Positions 17,120-26,385 of a DNA stretch of 64,000 nt are shown here, piece after piece. The DNA is taken from positions 124,001 to 188,000 of the forward strand of contig JANSXA010000008.1 of NCBI GenBank assembly GCA_024743175.1, written 5' to 3'. Under the pieces are notes generated by a model. That model was given only the letters and a program-made list of their open reading frames with translations, was not told the DNA's origin and made no database searches. Within the stretch, counting starts at the first letter, position 1. Every line of letters starts with the position of its first letter. The translations under genes were made by a program, and so were the position numbers. Source of the DNA: Pseudomonadaceae bacterium. Its GTDB lineage: Bacteria; Pseudomonadota; Gammaproteobacteria; Pseudomonadales; Azotimanducaceae.

Positions 17120-17959
17120 ATGTCACACGGCCACACAGAGGCTACCGAAAATTCGCTGGCCGCGCGCTTTCAGGCTGAATTAGACAGTCGCTCCCTGGAC
17201 CTGCCATTGCTGCCGACTGTCGCGGCCGAAGTGCTGTCTTCCTCTCTGGATGACCAATCGAATGCTGCTCGACTTGCTGAATTAATTCAACAGGATCAAG
17301 GGCTTGCGAGCCATTTATTACGTGTTGTTAACTCCCCGGCATTCCGTGGCAACTCAGAAATTGTGGCACTACAGCAAGCCATAGCGCGCCTCGGCATGGA
17401 GCGCATCCGCGAGATTGCCCTTACCGTATCCCTAAAAGGAACGATGTTGCAGGCCGGCCCATTTGAAAACCTGGTCAGCGCAGCGTGGCAGCACGGATTG
17501 CGCACCGCCCTGTGGTCCAAAGAAGTTGCCCGGGCGGCGATCAAGAATGTTGAAACGGCTTATCTTGGTGGCTTGCTGCACAACATCGGTACGCCCCTTG
17601 TTATCAACAGACTTGCGCAGCTGGATGGCAACCTGAGTCAGGCGGATATGCTTGAGTTGAGCGGTTTGTTCACGACACCAGCGGGTCTGTTGCTGGTGGA
17701 AGAATGGCGCCTGCCTGGCTCCGTAGATGTGACCATCAGATTCCTTGATGACTTCACCGAAGCGAAAAACGCCAAAGACAGCGTTGCAATAGTTGCGGCT
17801 GGCCGGTTGATTGCCGAACAGCAGGCTCTGGCGCAACTGAACGCCGATCTCATTCTGCAGAACCCGGCGCTGCAACACCTTAATTTTTATCCTGATGACG
17901 TTGAAAAGCTGCTGGAAAAAGCGCCGGACATTGCGCTTACCATGGAGAGCATGGCATGA
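17120..17959 (+). CDS. HDOD-domain signalling protein
   Basis: This 279-residue protein consists mainly of one HDOD domain: LPLLPTVAAEVL, LAELIQQDQGLASHLLRVVNS, QQAIARLGMERIREIAL and YLGGLLHNIGTPL. The last motif has HN where true HD phosphohydrolases have HD, as is usual for HDOD proteins, so hydrolase activity is not expected. Such proteins act as scaffolds in stress and c-di-GMP-linked signalling. Its stop overlaps the start of sthA (ATGA), so the two are co-translated. Confidence 0.82.
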   Translation: MSHGHTEATENSLAARFQAELDSRSLDLPLLPTVAAEVLSSSLDDQSNAARLAELIQQDQGLASHLLRVVNSPAFRGNSEIVALQQAIARLGMERIREIALTVSLKGTMLQAGPFENLVSAAWQHGLRTALWSKEVARAAIKNVETAYLGGLLHNIGTPLVINRLAQLDGNLSQADMLELSGLFTTPAGLLLVEEWRLPGSVDVTIRFLDDFTEAKNAKDSVAIVAAGRLIAEQQALAQLNADLILQNPALQHLNFYPDDVEKLLEKAPDIALTMESMA

Positions 17960-19371
17960 ACAAAATTTTTGATGCGGTGGTGATCGGCTCCGGTCCTGCC
18001 GGACAGAAAGCTGCCATTCAGCTCGCCAAGGCGGGTCGTCAGGTCGCTATTTGCGAGCGTCTGCGTGAAGTAGGCGGCGCGTGTGTTCACTACGGGACTA
18101 TCCCGTCCAAAGCGTTACGTGAACGCGCTGAAGAACGCGCGAAGGTAAACGCCAGATTGCTTGAGCTGAACCTGCCTGAAATGGATCGTTCTGTGGGTGT
18201 GGCCGAACTGATTGGTGAAATGTCGGAAGTGGTGAGTGCACATGACCAGTACATGACAGAACAATTGCAGAGGAACGGAGTTGAAATAGTGCACGGCCGT
18301 GCAACTTTCGAAGATGCTAACAGGGTCTCTGTGCTGACAACCACAGGCCAACAAGTTTCATTACAAGCTGCCAATTTTGTGATCTGCACCGGCTCAAAAC
18401 CCAGGCATCCGGACCATGTTGCCATTGACCACGAACATGTTTATGACAGCGATTCTATTCTGACGCTGGCTTATTTACCCCAGACAATGGTGGTGTTGGG
18501 TGGTGGTGTCATTGCTTGCGAATATGCTTCTATTTTTGCCATGTTGGGTGTTCGGGTCACCCTGATTGATCGATATGCCAAACCGCTGGGGTTTCTTGAT
18601 CACGATCTGACCGATGCCTTTGTTGCCGCATTTGAGCTGCGAGGTGGGGATTTTCTGGGTGAGGTAGACGTTGTCAGCTGCGCATTCGATGGTGTATCCC
18701 AGGTTGCCACAACGCTTGCTGATGGCACTGTGATCAAGTCTGACAAAGTGCTTTGTGCCCAGGGACGTGTTGCCGACCTGGCGAATCTGCAGATTGAGCG
18801 AGCGGGCCTGTCGATGGACGAGCGTCAGCTGCTGAGTGTCGATGAGCACGGGCGCACGTCGCAACCTCATATCTATGCTGCTGGCGATGTTATCGGGCCG
18901 CCGTCTCTGGCTTCCTCATCGATGGAGCAGGGGCGTCGAGCAGCTTGTCACATGCTGGGTAAGGAACTCGGCGTGATAGGTGATCTGTTGCCTTCCGGGA
19001 TCTATTCCATTCCCGAGTTATCCAGCGTGGGGCTGACTGAACAACAGGCTCGCGAGCAGTATGATGATGTCGTGGTCGGTCTTGCTGATTTTCGCGAAAT
19101 CGCGCGTGGACACATTGCCAACGCCCAGGATGGTCTGCTGAAACTTGTTGTCAGTGGTGATGGCGTCATCCGTGGGGTACATGTCATTGGTACTCATGCG
19201 ACAGACCTTGTGCATATTGGCCAGATGGGTCTGTTGCAGGGTGCGGATGTGAATACGTTTATCGAGAATATCTTCAACTTCCCGACCTATGCGGAAAGCT
19301 ATCGTGTTGCTGCCATACACGCCTCTGCAAAACTGGCCGAACAGGGCGGTTCGCGGGTTAACGTCGCCTGA
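17956..19371 (+). CDS. sthA: Soluble pyridine nucleotide transhydrogenase SthA
   Basis: This 471-residue flavoprotein of the pyridine nucleotide-disulfide oxidoreductase fold has FAD motif VIGSGPAGQKAAIQLA and NAD motif VVLGGGVIACEYASIFA. It has the SthA-type segment CVHYGTIPSKALRE, where the second redox cysteine of lipoamide dehydrogenases is missing. SthA balances NADPH and NADH pools in the cytosol. The length (about 465 in the family) and the single-cysteine active-site region distinguish it from Lpd and glutathione reductase. It is coupled to the HDOD gene. Confidence 0.93.
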   Translation: MNKIFDAVVIGSGPAGQKAAIQLAKAGRQVAICERLREVGGACVHYGTIPSKALRERAEERAKVNARLLELNLPEMDRSVGVAELIGEMSEVVSAHDQYMTEQLQRNGVEIVHGRATFEDANRVSVLTTTGQQVSLQAANFVICTGSKPRHPDHVAIDHEHVYDSDSILTLAYLPQTMVVLGGGVIACEYASIFAMLGVRVTLIDRYAKPLGFLDHDLTDAFVAAFELRGGDFLGEVDVVSCAFDGVSQVATTLADGTVIKSDKVLCAQGRVADLANLQIERAGLSMDERQLLSVDEHGRTSQPHIYAAGDVIGPPSLASSSMEQGRRAACHMLGKELGVIGDLLPSGIYSIPELSSVGLTEQQAREQYDDVVVGLADFREIARGHIANAQDGLLKLVVSGDGVIRGVHVIGTHATDLVHIGQMGLLQGADVNTFIENIFNFPTYAESYRVAAIHASAKLAEQGGSRVNVA

Positions 19372-19396
19372 GATAGCGCTTTTCCCAGATCGCTGA

Positions 19397-19909
19397 TCAG
19401 GCTCGCGTGCGCATGACCTGGCGTGCCAGGCGCTTTGAATTGCTTGCCGACATGGCGCTGAAGGTAATACCTATTTCATAGTTGTTGTTTACCGGACAGC
19501 ACCGGGTAACCCGGCCACATTCGAGAAAACTCAGTCCATCGTCCAGGATTATGTGAACCGCAATAAACTGATCCGCCTCAAGGGCCTGGCTGGCTGTCAG
19601 TTGCATACCATCGTGGGATAATACGAGGCTCTGGGTGGGGATGGGTTGCGGGCTGCAGTTTGTCGGCGCAAGCAGGTCGATTTTCTGATTGACCATACTG
19701 ATCGCATGTCGCACATGCAGGTCCTGGATATTTTCCAGGGCATTGTTGAGCGCGGCGCCAAGCTCTGTGAAGGCCGCTGCGACGCCGGTTCCGCCGGGTA
19801 ACGCAAAGACTTCATGCAGCCTGGCTGAATTCAGCTCGTCATCTACAAGTTGCCATTCGCAGGGCAGCCTGGTAGATACGCGCATGGATTGTCGTCTGTC
19901 ACGGTCCAT
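19397..19909 (-). CDS. PilZ-like domain protein
   Basis: This 170-residue protein starts MDRDRRQSMRVSTRLPCEWQ, an arginine-rich PilZ-like head, and ends with a beta-rich part (ADQFIAVHIILDDG, ECGRVTRCCPVNNNYEIGITF) typical of PilZ barrels. A long helical insert of about 70 residues separates them. PilZ domains bind c-di-GMP; the usual D/NxSxxG motif is not obvious here (VLSHDG is the nearest), so binding is uncertain. It lies convergent to sthA. Confidence 0.6.
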   Translation of the reverse strand: MDRDRRQSMRVSTRLPCEWQLVDDELNSARLHEVFALPGGTGVAAAFTELGAALNNALENIQDLHVRHAISMVNQKIDLLAPTNCSPQPIPTQSLVLSHDGMQLTASQALEADQFIAVHIILDDGLSFLECGRVTRCCPVNNNYEIGITFSAMSASNSKRLARQVMRTRA

Positions 19910-19928
19910 GCTTTAGTGTAGTCAACCT

Positions 19929-21200
19929 TTGGAGAAACGCCTGTCCGCTCGTAACCCCTCTTTTTTCAGTCAGCGGCTGTCCACCTGGATGGCACTGCGC
20001 TACCTGTTTGCCCGTCGCTCAGCGCTGTCCTATGTGTCGCGCCTGGCGCTGCTTGGCCTGATCCTGAGTGTGGCCGTGCTGGTGATTGTGCTGTCCATTG
20101 TCAACGGATTTGAGCGCGAACTGCGCGATCGCGTGCTCGGCGTGTTACCGCACATTTCTGCCCAGGTACCTGCTGGTCTGCAAACCAGTCAATGGCAGAC
20201 ATTAGTGGCGGAGCAATCTTTTGCCGGAATCACCGCCCTGGCACCTTACATCAGTGGAACCGCGTTGCTGGCAGCGAACAGCAAAATCCAGGGAATCAAC
20301 CTGACCGGCATTGATCCGGCGACTTATGCTCAGGTCACGGATATCGTGCAATACACCTCGAGTCAGGGGTTTGCCGCGCTGGATGAAACGCCATATGGCA
20401 TTATTCTCGGCGCGCGCCTGGCTGCAACGTTGAGTTTAAAGACAGGCGATCGCGTACTGGTCGTGTTGCCGGTAGGGGCGGTTACACCAGCTGGCGCGTT
20501 ACCCCGGCAACGACGGTTTCAGGTTGTAGATATTTTTGACAGTCAGTCCCAACTTGATGGACAACTGGCGTTGATCACACTGAATTCTGCGCAGAAGATG
20601 TTCCGCACCGCTGGTCGTGTTCACGGCCTGCAGGGCCGGTTGGATGATCTGTTTCTGACGCAGAACGCACAGGCTGGTTTACAGAATGCTCTGCAGGGAT
20701 CCCAAGTCAGGGTCCGCACCTGGATGGACACCCATGGCAACCTCTATCAGGCAATTGCAGTGCAGAAAATGACAATGTTTGTGCTGCTGTCGTTTCTGGT
20801 TGCGGTGGCCGCCTTTAATCTGGTGTCGGGTTTGATGATGATTGTTGAACAGCGTAAGAACGATGTCGCCGTGTTACGCACGATGGGTGCGGACTCGCGT
20901 ATGGTCATGACCCTCTTCTGTGCCCTGGGTTTACTTTTGGCATTGAGTGGTATCGCGTTTGGCGTCGTTATTGGCGCTGGGATTGCACTGGGATTGCCAG
21001 GCTTTTACTCACAGGTGACCCAGTTTTTCGGGCTGAACCTCATGTCGCAGTATTTTATCGCCTATCTGCCTGTTGATATCCGTATCGAAGACCTGCTTCA
21101 GGTTGCTGTGGCTGCCTTTGTGCTGACCCTCCTGGCAACGCTTTATCCTGCCTGGCGTGCTACCCGCCTGCTGCCTTCACGAGTACTTGCCCATGAGTGA
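19929..21200 (+). CDS. lolC: Lipoprotein-releasing ABC transporter permease LolC
   Basis: This 423-residue inner-membrane permease has an N-terminal helix (LALLGLILSVAVLVIVLSIVNGF), a large periplasmic loop and three C-terminal helices with the FtsX-fold coupling segment VAVLRTMGADSRMVM. With LolD and a second permease it extracts outer-membrane lipoproteins from the inner membrane and hands them to LolA. The start is TTG at 19929; an internal ATG at the MALRYLF segment is also possible. The stop overlaps lolD. Confidence 0.88.
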   Translation: MEKRLSARNPSFFSQRLSTWMALRYLFARRSALSYVSRLALLGLILSVAVLVIVLSIVNGFERELRDRVLGVLPHISAQVPAGLQTSQWQTLVAEQSFAGITALAPYISGTALLAANSKIQGINLTGIDPATYAQVTDIVQYTSSQGFAALDETPYGIILGARLAATLSLKTGDRVLVVLPVGAVTPAGALPRQRRFQVVDIFDSQSQLDGQLALITLNSAQKMFRTAGRVHGLQGRLDDLFLTQNAQAGLQNALQGSQVRVRTWMDTHGNLYQAIAVQKMTMFVLLSFLVAVAAFNLVSGLMMIVEQRKNDVAVLRTMGADSRMVMTLFCALGLLLALSGIAFGVVIGAGIALGLPGFYSQVTQFFGLNLMSQYFIAYLPVDIRIEDLLQVAVAAFVLTLLATLYPAWRATRLLPSRVLAHE

Positions 21201-21936
21201 TTCCCTGACAAATACCCGCCCCGACAAAGCCGCTTCTCTGTCAGCTGCGGGCGACAAAACAGTGCTGCAGGCGGTAAGCCTGGTAAAACAATATCGTCAG
21301 GGTTCAAGCACAATCGATGTTCTGCAGGGGCTGGATCTGAACCTCGCGGCAGGGGAACGGGTTGCGGTGGTCGGGCGGTCCGGGTCGGGTAAAAGTACCT
21401 TGTTACATGTGCTGGCGGGTTTGGATACCGTTGATAGCGGTACGGTTACGGTACGTGGTGAAAACATGACGGCTGCAGACCCCAACAGAAAAGCTGCTCT
21501 GCGCGGTGCGCATATGGGTTTTGTCTATCAGAATCATCATCTGTTGCCGGAATTCAGCGCGGTCGAGAATGTCGCGATGCCTATCCGCATTGCCGGAGGC
21601 GATAACCGGACTGCCATTGAGCAGGCCGGCGAGCTTCTGACCCAGGTGGGGCTGGCTGAGCGTTTACAGCACCTGCCCAGCGAACTGTCTGGCGGTGAGC
21701 GTCAGCGCGTGGCGGTTGCTCGAGCGCTGGCAGGTAACCCGGCAGTGGTGCTGGCTGACGAACCCACCGGCAATCTCGACAGTGAAACCGCAGCGGTGGT
21801 CATGGCGTTGATGGCGAGCCTGTGTCGCCGGTCAGGCACTGCCTTTCTTGTGGTTACGCATGATGTATCCATGCTGGGCGAATTTGACCGCGCGCTGCGT
21901 TTGATCGATGGCCAACTGCTGCCTTATGACAACTGA
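21193..21936 (+). CDS. lolD: Lipoprotein-releasing ABC transporter ATPase LolD
   Basis: This is an ABC ATPase of about 247 residues with Walker A VGRSGSGKST, signature LSGGERQRVAVARAL, Walker B VVLADEPTGNLD and the H-loop VVTHD. EPTGNLDSET and FVYQNHHLLPEFSAVENV are typical of the LolD/MacB-type subfamily. The ATG at 21193 overlaps the lolC stop; an upstream frame opening at 21157 would overlap lolC further and is not conserved. The 3' end overlaps lolE by 11 bases. Confidence 0.93.
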   Translation: MSDSLTNTRPDKAASLSAAGDKTVLQAVSLVKQYRQGSSTIDVLQGLDLNLAAGERVAVVGRSGSGKSTLLHVLAGLDTVDSGTVTVRGENMTAADPNRKAALRGAHMGFVYQNHHLLPEFSAVENVAMPIRIAGGDNRTAIEQAGELLTQVGLAERLQHLPSELSGGERQRVAVARALAGNPAVVLADEPTGNLDSETAAVVMALMASLCRRSGTAFLVVTHDVSMLGEFDRALRLIDGQLLPYDN

Positions 21937-23200
21937 TTCAGGTCTGTCGCACAATTCAGTATCTGCCGCGCAAGAGGTGCCGGTAGAGACTGCCTCACCT
22001 GGTCTGGCATTGGTTCTTGCGAGGCGGCTTTTGACCCATGGAGAGAATCGTTTTGCGCGCTTTGTTACATGGGTTTCTTTTCTGGGCCTTGCCCTGGGGG
22101 TCATGATCCTAACTGTGGTCATCACAGTAATGAACGGTTTTGACAGTGAGCTGAAGAGCCGTCTGCTGCAATCTGTACCCCACATTACGGTTGCAGGCGC
22201 TAAAACGGGGGACAGGCTTGAAAATGTTGCCGGCGCAATGCCGGAGGTTGCCAGTGTGCATGAATATTTTCAGGGATTAGGGGCGCTTTCCATCGCTGGC
22301 AGAGTGCAGCCGGTAACCATATACGCGGTAGGTGAACAAGGCATGGCCAGCCTTGATTATCTGCAGAAGACGATACAGCAGGGCAGTTTTGCGCAGCTTC
22401 AGTCGGATACAAACGGCATGCTGGTAGGGGCGCCGCTGGCCCGTTACCTGGGGTTGCAGGTAGGCGATCCGATTGTTCTGCTGGCAATTGCAACGTCGGC
22501 AGACGGCGTTGCACCAAGGTTGCTCCGATTTACACTGCTGGGCACGTTTGAGCTCGGCGCTGAACCTGACTATGGCCTGGTCATAGTAAATATCAATCGA
22601 CAAACCACTGCCCAGTGGCAGACGATGGGTTCACAGGGGTTGCAGGTTCAGTTGCATGAAGCGCTGCTGGCACCTGATGTGGCCAGGCGCCTGACAGCAG
22701 AGTTGCCGAACCTGGAAGTGGACACCTGGGTCACAGCGTATGGGGAGTTGTTTCAGGCGGTCCAACTTGAAAAATCCATGATGTTTGTGCTGTTACTGCT
22801 GGTGGTGGCTATAGCCTCCTTTAACATAATTGCCGGACAGACCATGGTTGTGAATGACAAGCGCGCCAGCATCGCAATTTTGCGAACCATGGGTTGCACC
22901 GCAGGGTTGATTCGGCAGGTGTTCCTGCTGCAGGGCGTTTGTATTGGTTTGTTAGGTACATTGATTGGCCTGGGGCTCGGCCTTTTGTGCGCGGGGTACA
23001 TCAACGAGATCATGTCGCTGATTGCATCAGTAAGTGGGCGACACCTGCTTGATGGGTCCTTTTTTGTAGAAATACCGGTGCGTGTTCTGCCGGTTGATCT
23101 GTTTGTCATTGGCGTCATGAGCTGTGGACTGTGTCTCTTGTCCGCCTGGTTTCCCGCGCGCAGAGCCGCCCAGATGGACCCTGTCGCCGCCCTTCATTAG
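21926..23200 (+). CDS. lolE: Lipoprotein-releasing ABC transporter permease LolE
   Basis: This protein of about 424 residues is a second FtsX-fold permease, paralogous to LolC. It has RFARFVTWVSFLGLALGVMI near the N-terminus, a periplasmic loop, then KRASIAILRTMGCTAGLIRQ and C-terminal helices. The ATG at 21926 lies inside the last codons of lolD. LolC/LolE heterodimers bind lipoproteins and LolA on opposite subunits; which of the two genes is functionally C or E is assigned here by order. Confidence 0.88.
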   Translation: MTTDSGLSHNSVSAAQEVPVETASPGLALVLARRLLTHGENRFARFVTWVSFLGLALGVMILTVVITVMNGFDSELKSRLLQSVPHITVAGAKTGDRLENVAGAMPEVASVHEYFQGLGALSIAGRVQPVTIYAVGEQGMASLDYLQKTIQQGSFAQLQSDTNGMLVGAPLARYLGLQVGDPIVLLAIATSADGVAPRLLRFTLLGTFELGAEPDYGLVIVNINRQTTAQWQTMGSQGLQVQLHEALLAPDVARRLTAELPNLEVDTWVTAYGELFQAVQLEKSMMFVLLLLVVAIASFNIIAGQTMVVNDKRASIAILRTMGCTAGLIRQVFLLQGVCIGLLGTLIGLGLGLLCAGYINEIMSLIASVSGRHLLDGSFFVEIPVRVLPVDLFVIGVMSCGLCLLSAWFPARRAAQMDPVAALH

Positions 23201-23733
23201 GGCATTTTGGACCGCGCCGCTTTGATGCGCGCACGTCTCGCCTGCCAGCGCTGCACAACATGCAGGCGCCACAAAACCCTCGTGATGACAAAGCCGGTGA
23301 CACCCGCCACCCAACCACAGATCAGTGAGCCAACCAGTAAAGGCAGGCCAATTGTGCCCAGATTATGCCAGAACCAGGTGAAGCTCAGCTCAATAGAATC
23401 CACTGCTATCCGCATGTCGAGTAACCATGCACCCAGACGGTAGGTGAAGTAAAAAATCGGCGGGATAGTGATGGGGTTGGAGATCCACACCAACACCACG
23501 GAGATTGGTAGGTTGCAGCGCGTGATGATGGCCAGCGTGGCAGCAATGACCATCTGCAGAGGAATGGGTAGAAACGCGCAGAACAGGCCAATGAAGACTG
23601 CGCCGGCAGCTGAACGACGGTTCAAATGCCAGATCTCACTGCCCATAAGGAGATGTGCCACAGGACGAAGTGCCGGGTTCTCACGGACCTGGTGCGGGCT
23701 GGGCAGATAACGTTTAAGGCGAGATCTCGGCAT
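23197..23733 (-). CDS. DUF2062 membrane protein
   Basis: This DUF2062 protein has about 178 residues: PRSRLKRYLPSPHQVRENPALRP at the N-terminus, then two to three hydrophobic segments with the family's AAGAVFIGLFCAFLPIPLQM and NPITIPPIFYFTYRLG motifs. The family is a conserved inner-membrane protein of unknown role. I chose the ATG at 23733 because GAGGGG precedes it and family members begin at this MPR motif. It is convergent with lolE (four-base overlap) and divergent from comEC, as in related genomes. Confidence 0.8.
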   Translation of the reverse strand: MPRSRLKRYLPSPHQVRENPALRPVAHLLMGSEIWHLNRRSAAGAVFIGLFCAFLPIPLQMVIAATLAIITRCNLPISVVLVWISNPITIPPIFYFTYRLGAWLLDMRIAVDSIELSFTWFWHNLGTIGLPLLVGSLICGWVAGVTGFVITRVLWRLHVVQRWQARRARIKAARSKMP

Positions 23734-23767
23734 CCCCTCATTATGCCCGTCAAAGGTTGGCACATCA

Positions 23768-25831
23768 TTGTCTAATGCCACAAAACTAGTCTGTTTGATG
23801 GTCATTATTATCCTGATGGCATTGCGCTGGGGCCTGTGGTACGCCACAGCGCATGAAATGCCTGGGTGTATTGAGCGTCAACCGCACGAGTTAACTTTAC
23901 AACTGCTTGAACCCGCTCCGGTGCTTGCTCAGCGGGTTCTGCTTGAGGCGCGGATTCTGACTGTGCACAGCGCTGGCTGCGGTCGCCTGGCGTCGAAGAA
24001 AGTCAGGCTGGTCTGGTATGACATGCAGATGTCGCTACCGGCGGGTACCCTTTTGAAAGCGGTAGCAAATCTGAAGGCTCCAGCGGCGCTTGGAAATCCA
24101 GGCGGGTTTAACTTTGCGCGCTGGTTGCGGGGCAAAGGGTTTGTTGCCAGTGGCTATGTAAAACAGGCATCTGCTTTGAATCAGGCACCCGAATCACCAG
24201 CTGGCCTGCAGATTGATTCCCGTCGCTATGTACACGCTGATCTGCTCAATGCGATGTTACTTGGCCAGCGTGGCCTGGTCAGTCAAGCCAGTTGGGAAGT
24301 TTTCAGGCGTACTGGAACGGTTCATCTTATGGTGATCTCGGGCCTGCATGTCGGCGTTTTTTTCGGTTTTGTGTTCATCATTACACAGGCTGGGTTTCGT
24401 CTTCTGCCTTTGCGGCTCGCGGGTTGGGTACCGCGGCGAGGTGCGTTGATTGTTGCGCTGGCCTGTCTCGTACTTCTGGTGGTGCAGGTAGGCGCCAACC
24501 CGCCCGTGGTGCGGGCGGCTTTGATGACGGGAGGTGTTGCGATGCTGTTTCTGCTGTCGCGGCGAACCCCATGGTGGTATGTCTATGCTGTGGTGATGCT
24601 GCTGGCGGTTGCCGTGCAGCCGCAAGTGACATTCCAGCAGGGATTCTGGTTGTCTTATGCAGCGGTCGGAGTTCTGCTGTACGCACTGGGCTGCCGTCGG
24701 CCGGTTTTCAGTGCGGTGACCGGCCTGTTGTTTTGTCAGATTACTCTGTTGTTGATGTTGACCCCGTGGCTGGGTGTTGTGCTGGGTGAGGTGCCTCTGG
24801 TGAGTCCGGTGGCCAATATCCTGGTGGTACCCCTGGTAACTACAATCACTATTCCGGTAGGTTTGCTCGGCTTGTTGCTGGACCAGTTACCCGGGTTGTC
24901 GAGACTGTCCGTTTTTTTCCTGAGTGTTGCCGATTTTTCGATCGCACTGGTCTTAAGTGTTCTGCAGAGATTCCCGGAAACCGGTTTTTCGGTGGGTTTC
25001 TTTGATTGGATCACTGCGGTGAACGCACTCATCGCAGGTGCAGTAGTTTTATCACCAGCGCCTGGCAAGGTGAAGCTGTTGGCTTTGCTCGGCTGGATAC
25101 CGGTTTTGCTGCAGCAGCCAGCACAAGTTCCGGCGGAACATTTTCGCATCCAGGTTGTTGATGTCGGGCAAGGCAGCGCGGCGATTGTTGATACCCACAA
25201 CCATCGGTTGCTGGTGGATACAGGTGCTAGTTTCAGATCGGGTTTCAGTATGGCGCAGGCTGCCGTAGTACCGGTACTGCGACGCAGCGGACCAAACAGA
25301 ATTGATCGTGTTCTGATCAGCCACAACGACAATGATCATGCGGGCGGATTGGCTTTGCTTAAGGATTGGTATCCGCGCGCGGATGTTTTTGGCGCAGGCC
25401 GGCCTTGTCGCAACGGTGACCGGTGGTTCTGGGACGGCGTCATGTTCAGTGTGCTGGTCGACATGCAGGCGGGCACCAGCAACGATGCGTCCTGTACGCT
25501 TGTGGTGAGCAACGGCACGCGCACAGCTTATTTCAGTGGTGATATCAGCAGCCGGATTGAACGCAGTCTGCTGCCTGAGCTGCCGCGCAATATTGATTGG
25601 CTGTTGGCGCCACATCACGGCAGTAGCACTTCTTCAGCACCAGGATTTGTCAGTTGGTTAAAGCCGTCGGTAGTGGTATTCAGCACAGGCCGTAACAATC
25701 GTTATGGACACCCCAGGCCACTCATAGTGAAGCGCTATCTGCGTCGGGGTGCAAAAGTATTCAATACCGCGGAGCACGGTGCGATCAGCTGGTCCAGCGA
25801 TCAACCGGCTACAGTCAGGACGTTCTGGTAG
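23768..25831 (+). CDS. comEC: DNA internalisation protein ComEC/Rec2
   Basis: This 687-residue protein has the three ComEC parts: an N-terminal soluble OB-like domain (residues 40-140), a multi-pass competence domain (FRRTGTVHLMVISGLHVGVFFG through about residue 430) and a C-terminal metallo-beta-lactamase-like domain with ISHNDNDHAGGL and LLAPHHGSSTSS. It forms the inner-membrane channel for single-stranded DNA in natural transformation. The start is TTG at 23768. No other competence genes are in the window, so actual competence is not shown. Confidence 0.9.
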   Translation: MSNATKLVCLMVIIILMALRWGLWYATAHEMPGCIERQPHELTLQLLEPAPVLAQRVLLEARILTVHSAGCGRLASKKVRLVWYDMQMSLPAGTLLKAVANLKAPAALGNPGGFNFARWLRGKGFVASGYVKQASALNQAPESPAGLQIDSRRYVHADLLNAMLLGQRGLVSQASWEVFRRTGTVHLMVISGLHVGVFFGFVFIITQAGFRLLPLRLAGWVPRRGALIVALACLVLLVVQVGANPPVVRAALMTGGVAMLFLLSRRTPWWYVYAVVMLLAVAVQPQVTFQQGFWLSYAAVGVLLYALGCRRPVFSAVTGLLFCQITLLLMLTPWLGVVLGEVPLVSPVANILVVPLVTTITIPVGLLGLLLDQLPGLSRLSVFFLSVADFSIALVLSVLQRFPETGFSVGFFDWITAVNALIAGAVVLSPAPGKVKLLALLGWIPVLLQQPAQVPAEHFRIQVVDVGQGSAAIVDTHNHRLLVDTGASFRSGFSMAQAAVVPVLRRSGPNRIDRVLISHNDNDHAGGLALLKDWYPRADVFGAGRPCRNGDRWFWDGVMFSVLVDMQAGTSNDASCTLVVSNGTRTAYFSGDISSRIERSLLPELPRNIDWLLAPHHGSSTSSAPGFVSWLKPSVVVFSTGRNNRYGHPRPLIVKRYLRRGAKVFNTAEHGAISWSSDQPATVRTFW

Positions 25832-25848
25832 ATGCTGGCAGGCGTGAA

Positions 25849-26373
25849 TTAACTGCTCTGGTACTGTTTTTCATCCGCTGCAGCCACCATACGTTTGAGT
25901 TCAGTGATGAGGGTTTGTTTTTCCTCGCTGTTGAGGTACTTGCCAATTTCGTACTCCTCATCACGGTGACGTAATGCCACGCGGCATGGGTACCAGGGGT
26001 GGCGCGGTGCCTCGACCAGTACTTTGGTGAAGAAACGTTGCCATTCGTGGCGCACTTCGGGCGCATTGCGACCGATTTCCATCACCACCTGATCAGCAGC
26101 GAAAGACAGTACTTCCTGAGTCTGATTACGCCTGATCAGATAGTAAAAACACGCCAGGAGAAAGGTCATTTCCAGGACGGTGAAAGGCAGAATCATCCAG
26201 TAACCCTGCAACAGAAATGCGATGGCCATGGTCAACGAGATAATCATCAGCGAGGCGAGGAAATAGCGGGTTGTCTGCCAGCCCATGGAATTATTGGGCC
26301 GGATAACAATCTGCCCGATATAGTCGCTCTGCTGTGCTGATTGTGTGTGCTCGAAATACTTTGTCGAAACCAT
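25849..26373 (-). CDS. DUF2244 membrane protein
   Basis: This 174-residue protein has two adjacent transmembrane helices (about residues 35-80, FLASLMIISLTMAIAFLL and a second containing WMILPFTVLEMTFLLACFYY), followed by a cytosolic beta-rich tail with RHEWQRFFTKVLVEAP. This is the DUF2244 pattern. The function of the family is unknown; some members sit near cytochrome oxidase genes. Here it follows the PilZ/Nudix-like gene by 12 bases and is probably co-transcribed with it. Confidence 0.75.
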   Translation of the reverse strand: MVSTKYFEHTQSAQQSDYIGQIVIRPNNSMGWQTTRYFLASLMIISLTMAIAFLLQGYWMILPFTVLEMTFLLACFYYLIRRNQTQEVLSFAADQVVMEIGRNAPEVRHEWQRFFTKVLVEAPRHPWYPCRVALRHRDEEYEIGKYLNSEEKQTLITELKRMVAAADEKQYQSS

Positions 26374-26385
26374 GGTTACTGCTGT

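Noticed and set aside
23734-23847. Longer N-terminus for the DUF2062 protein
   Set aside because: It would overlap comEC, and the added residues are not conserved in the family; the ATG at 23733 has its own ribosome site.
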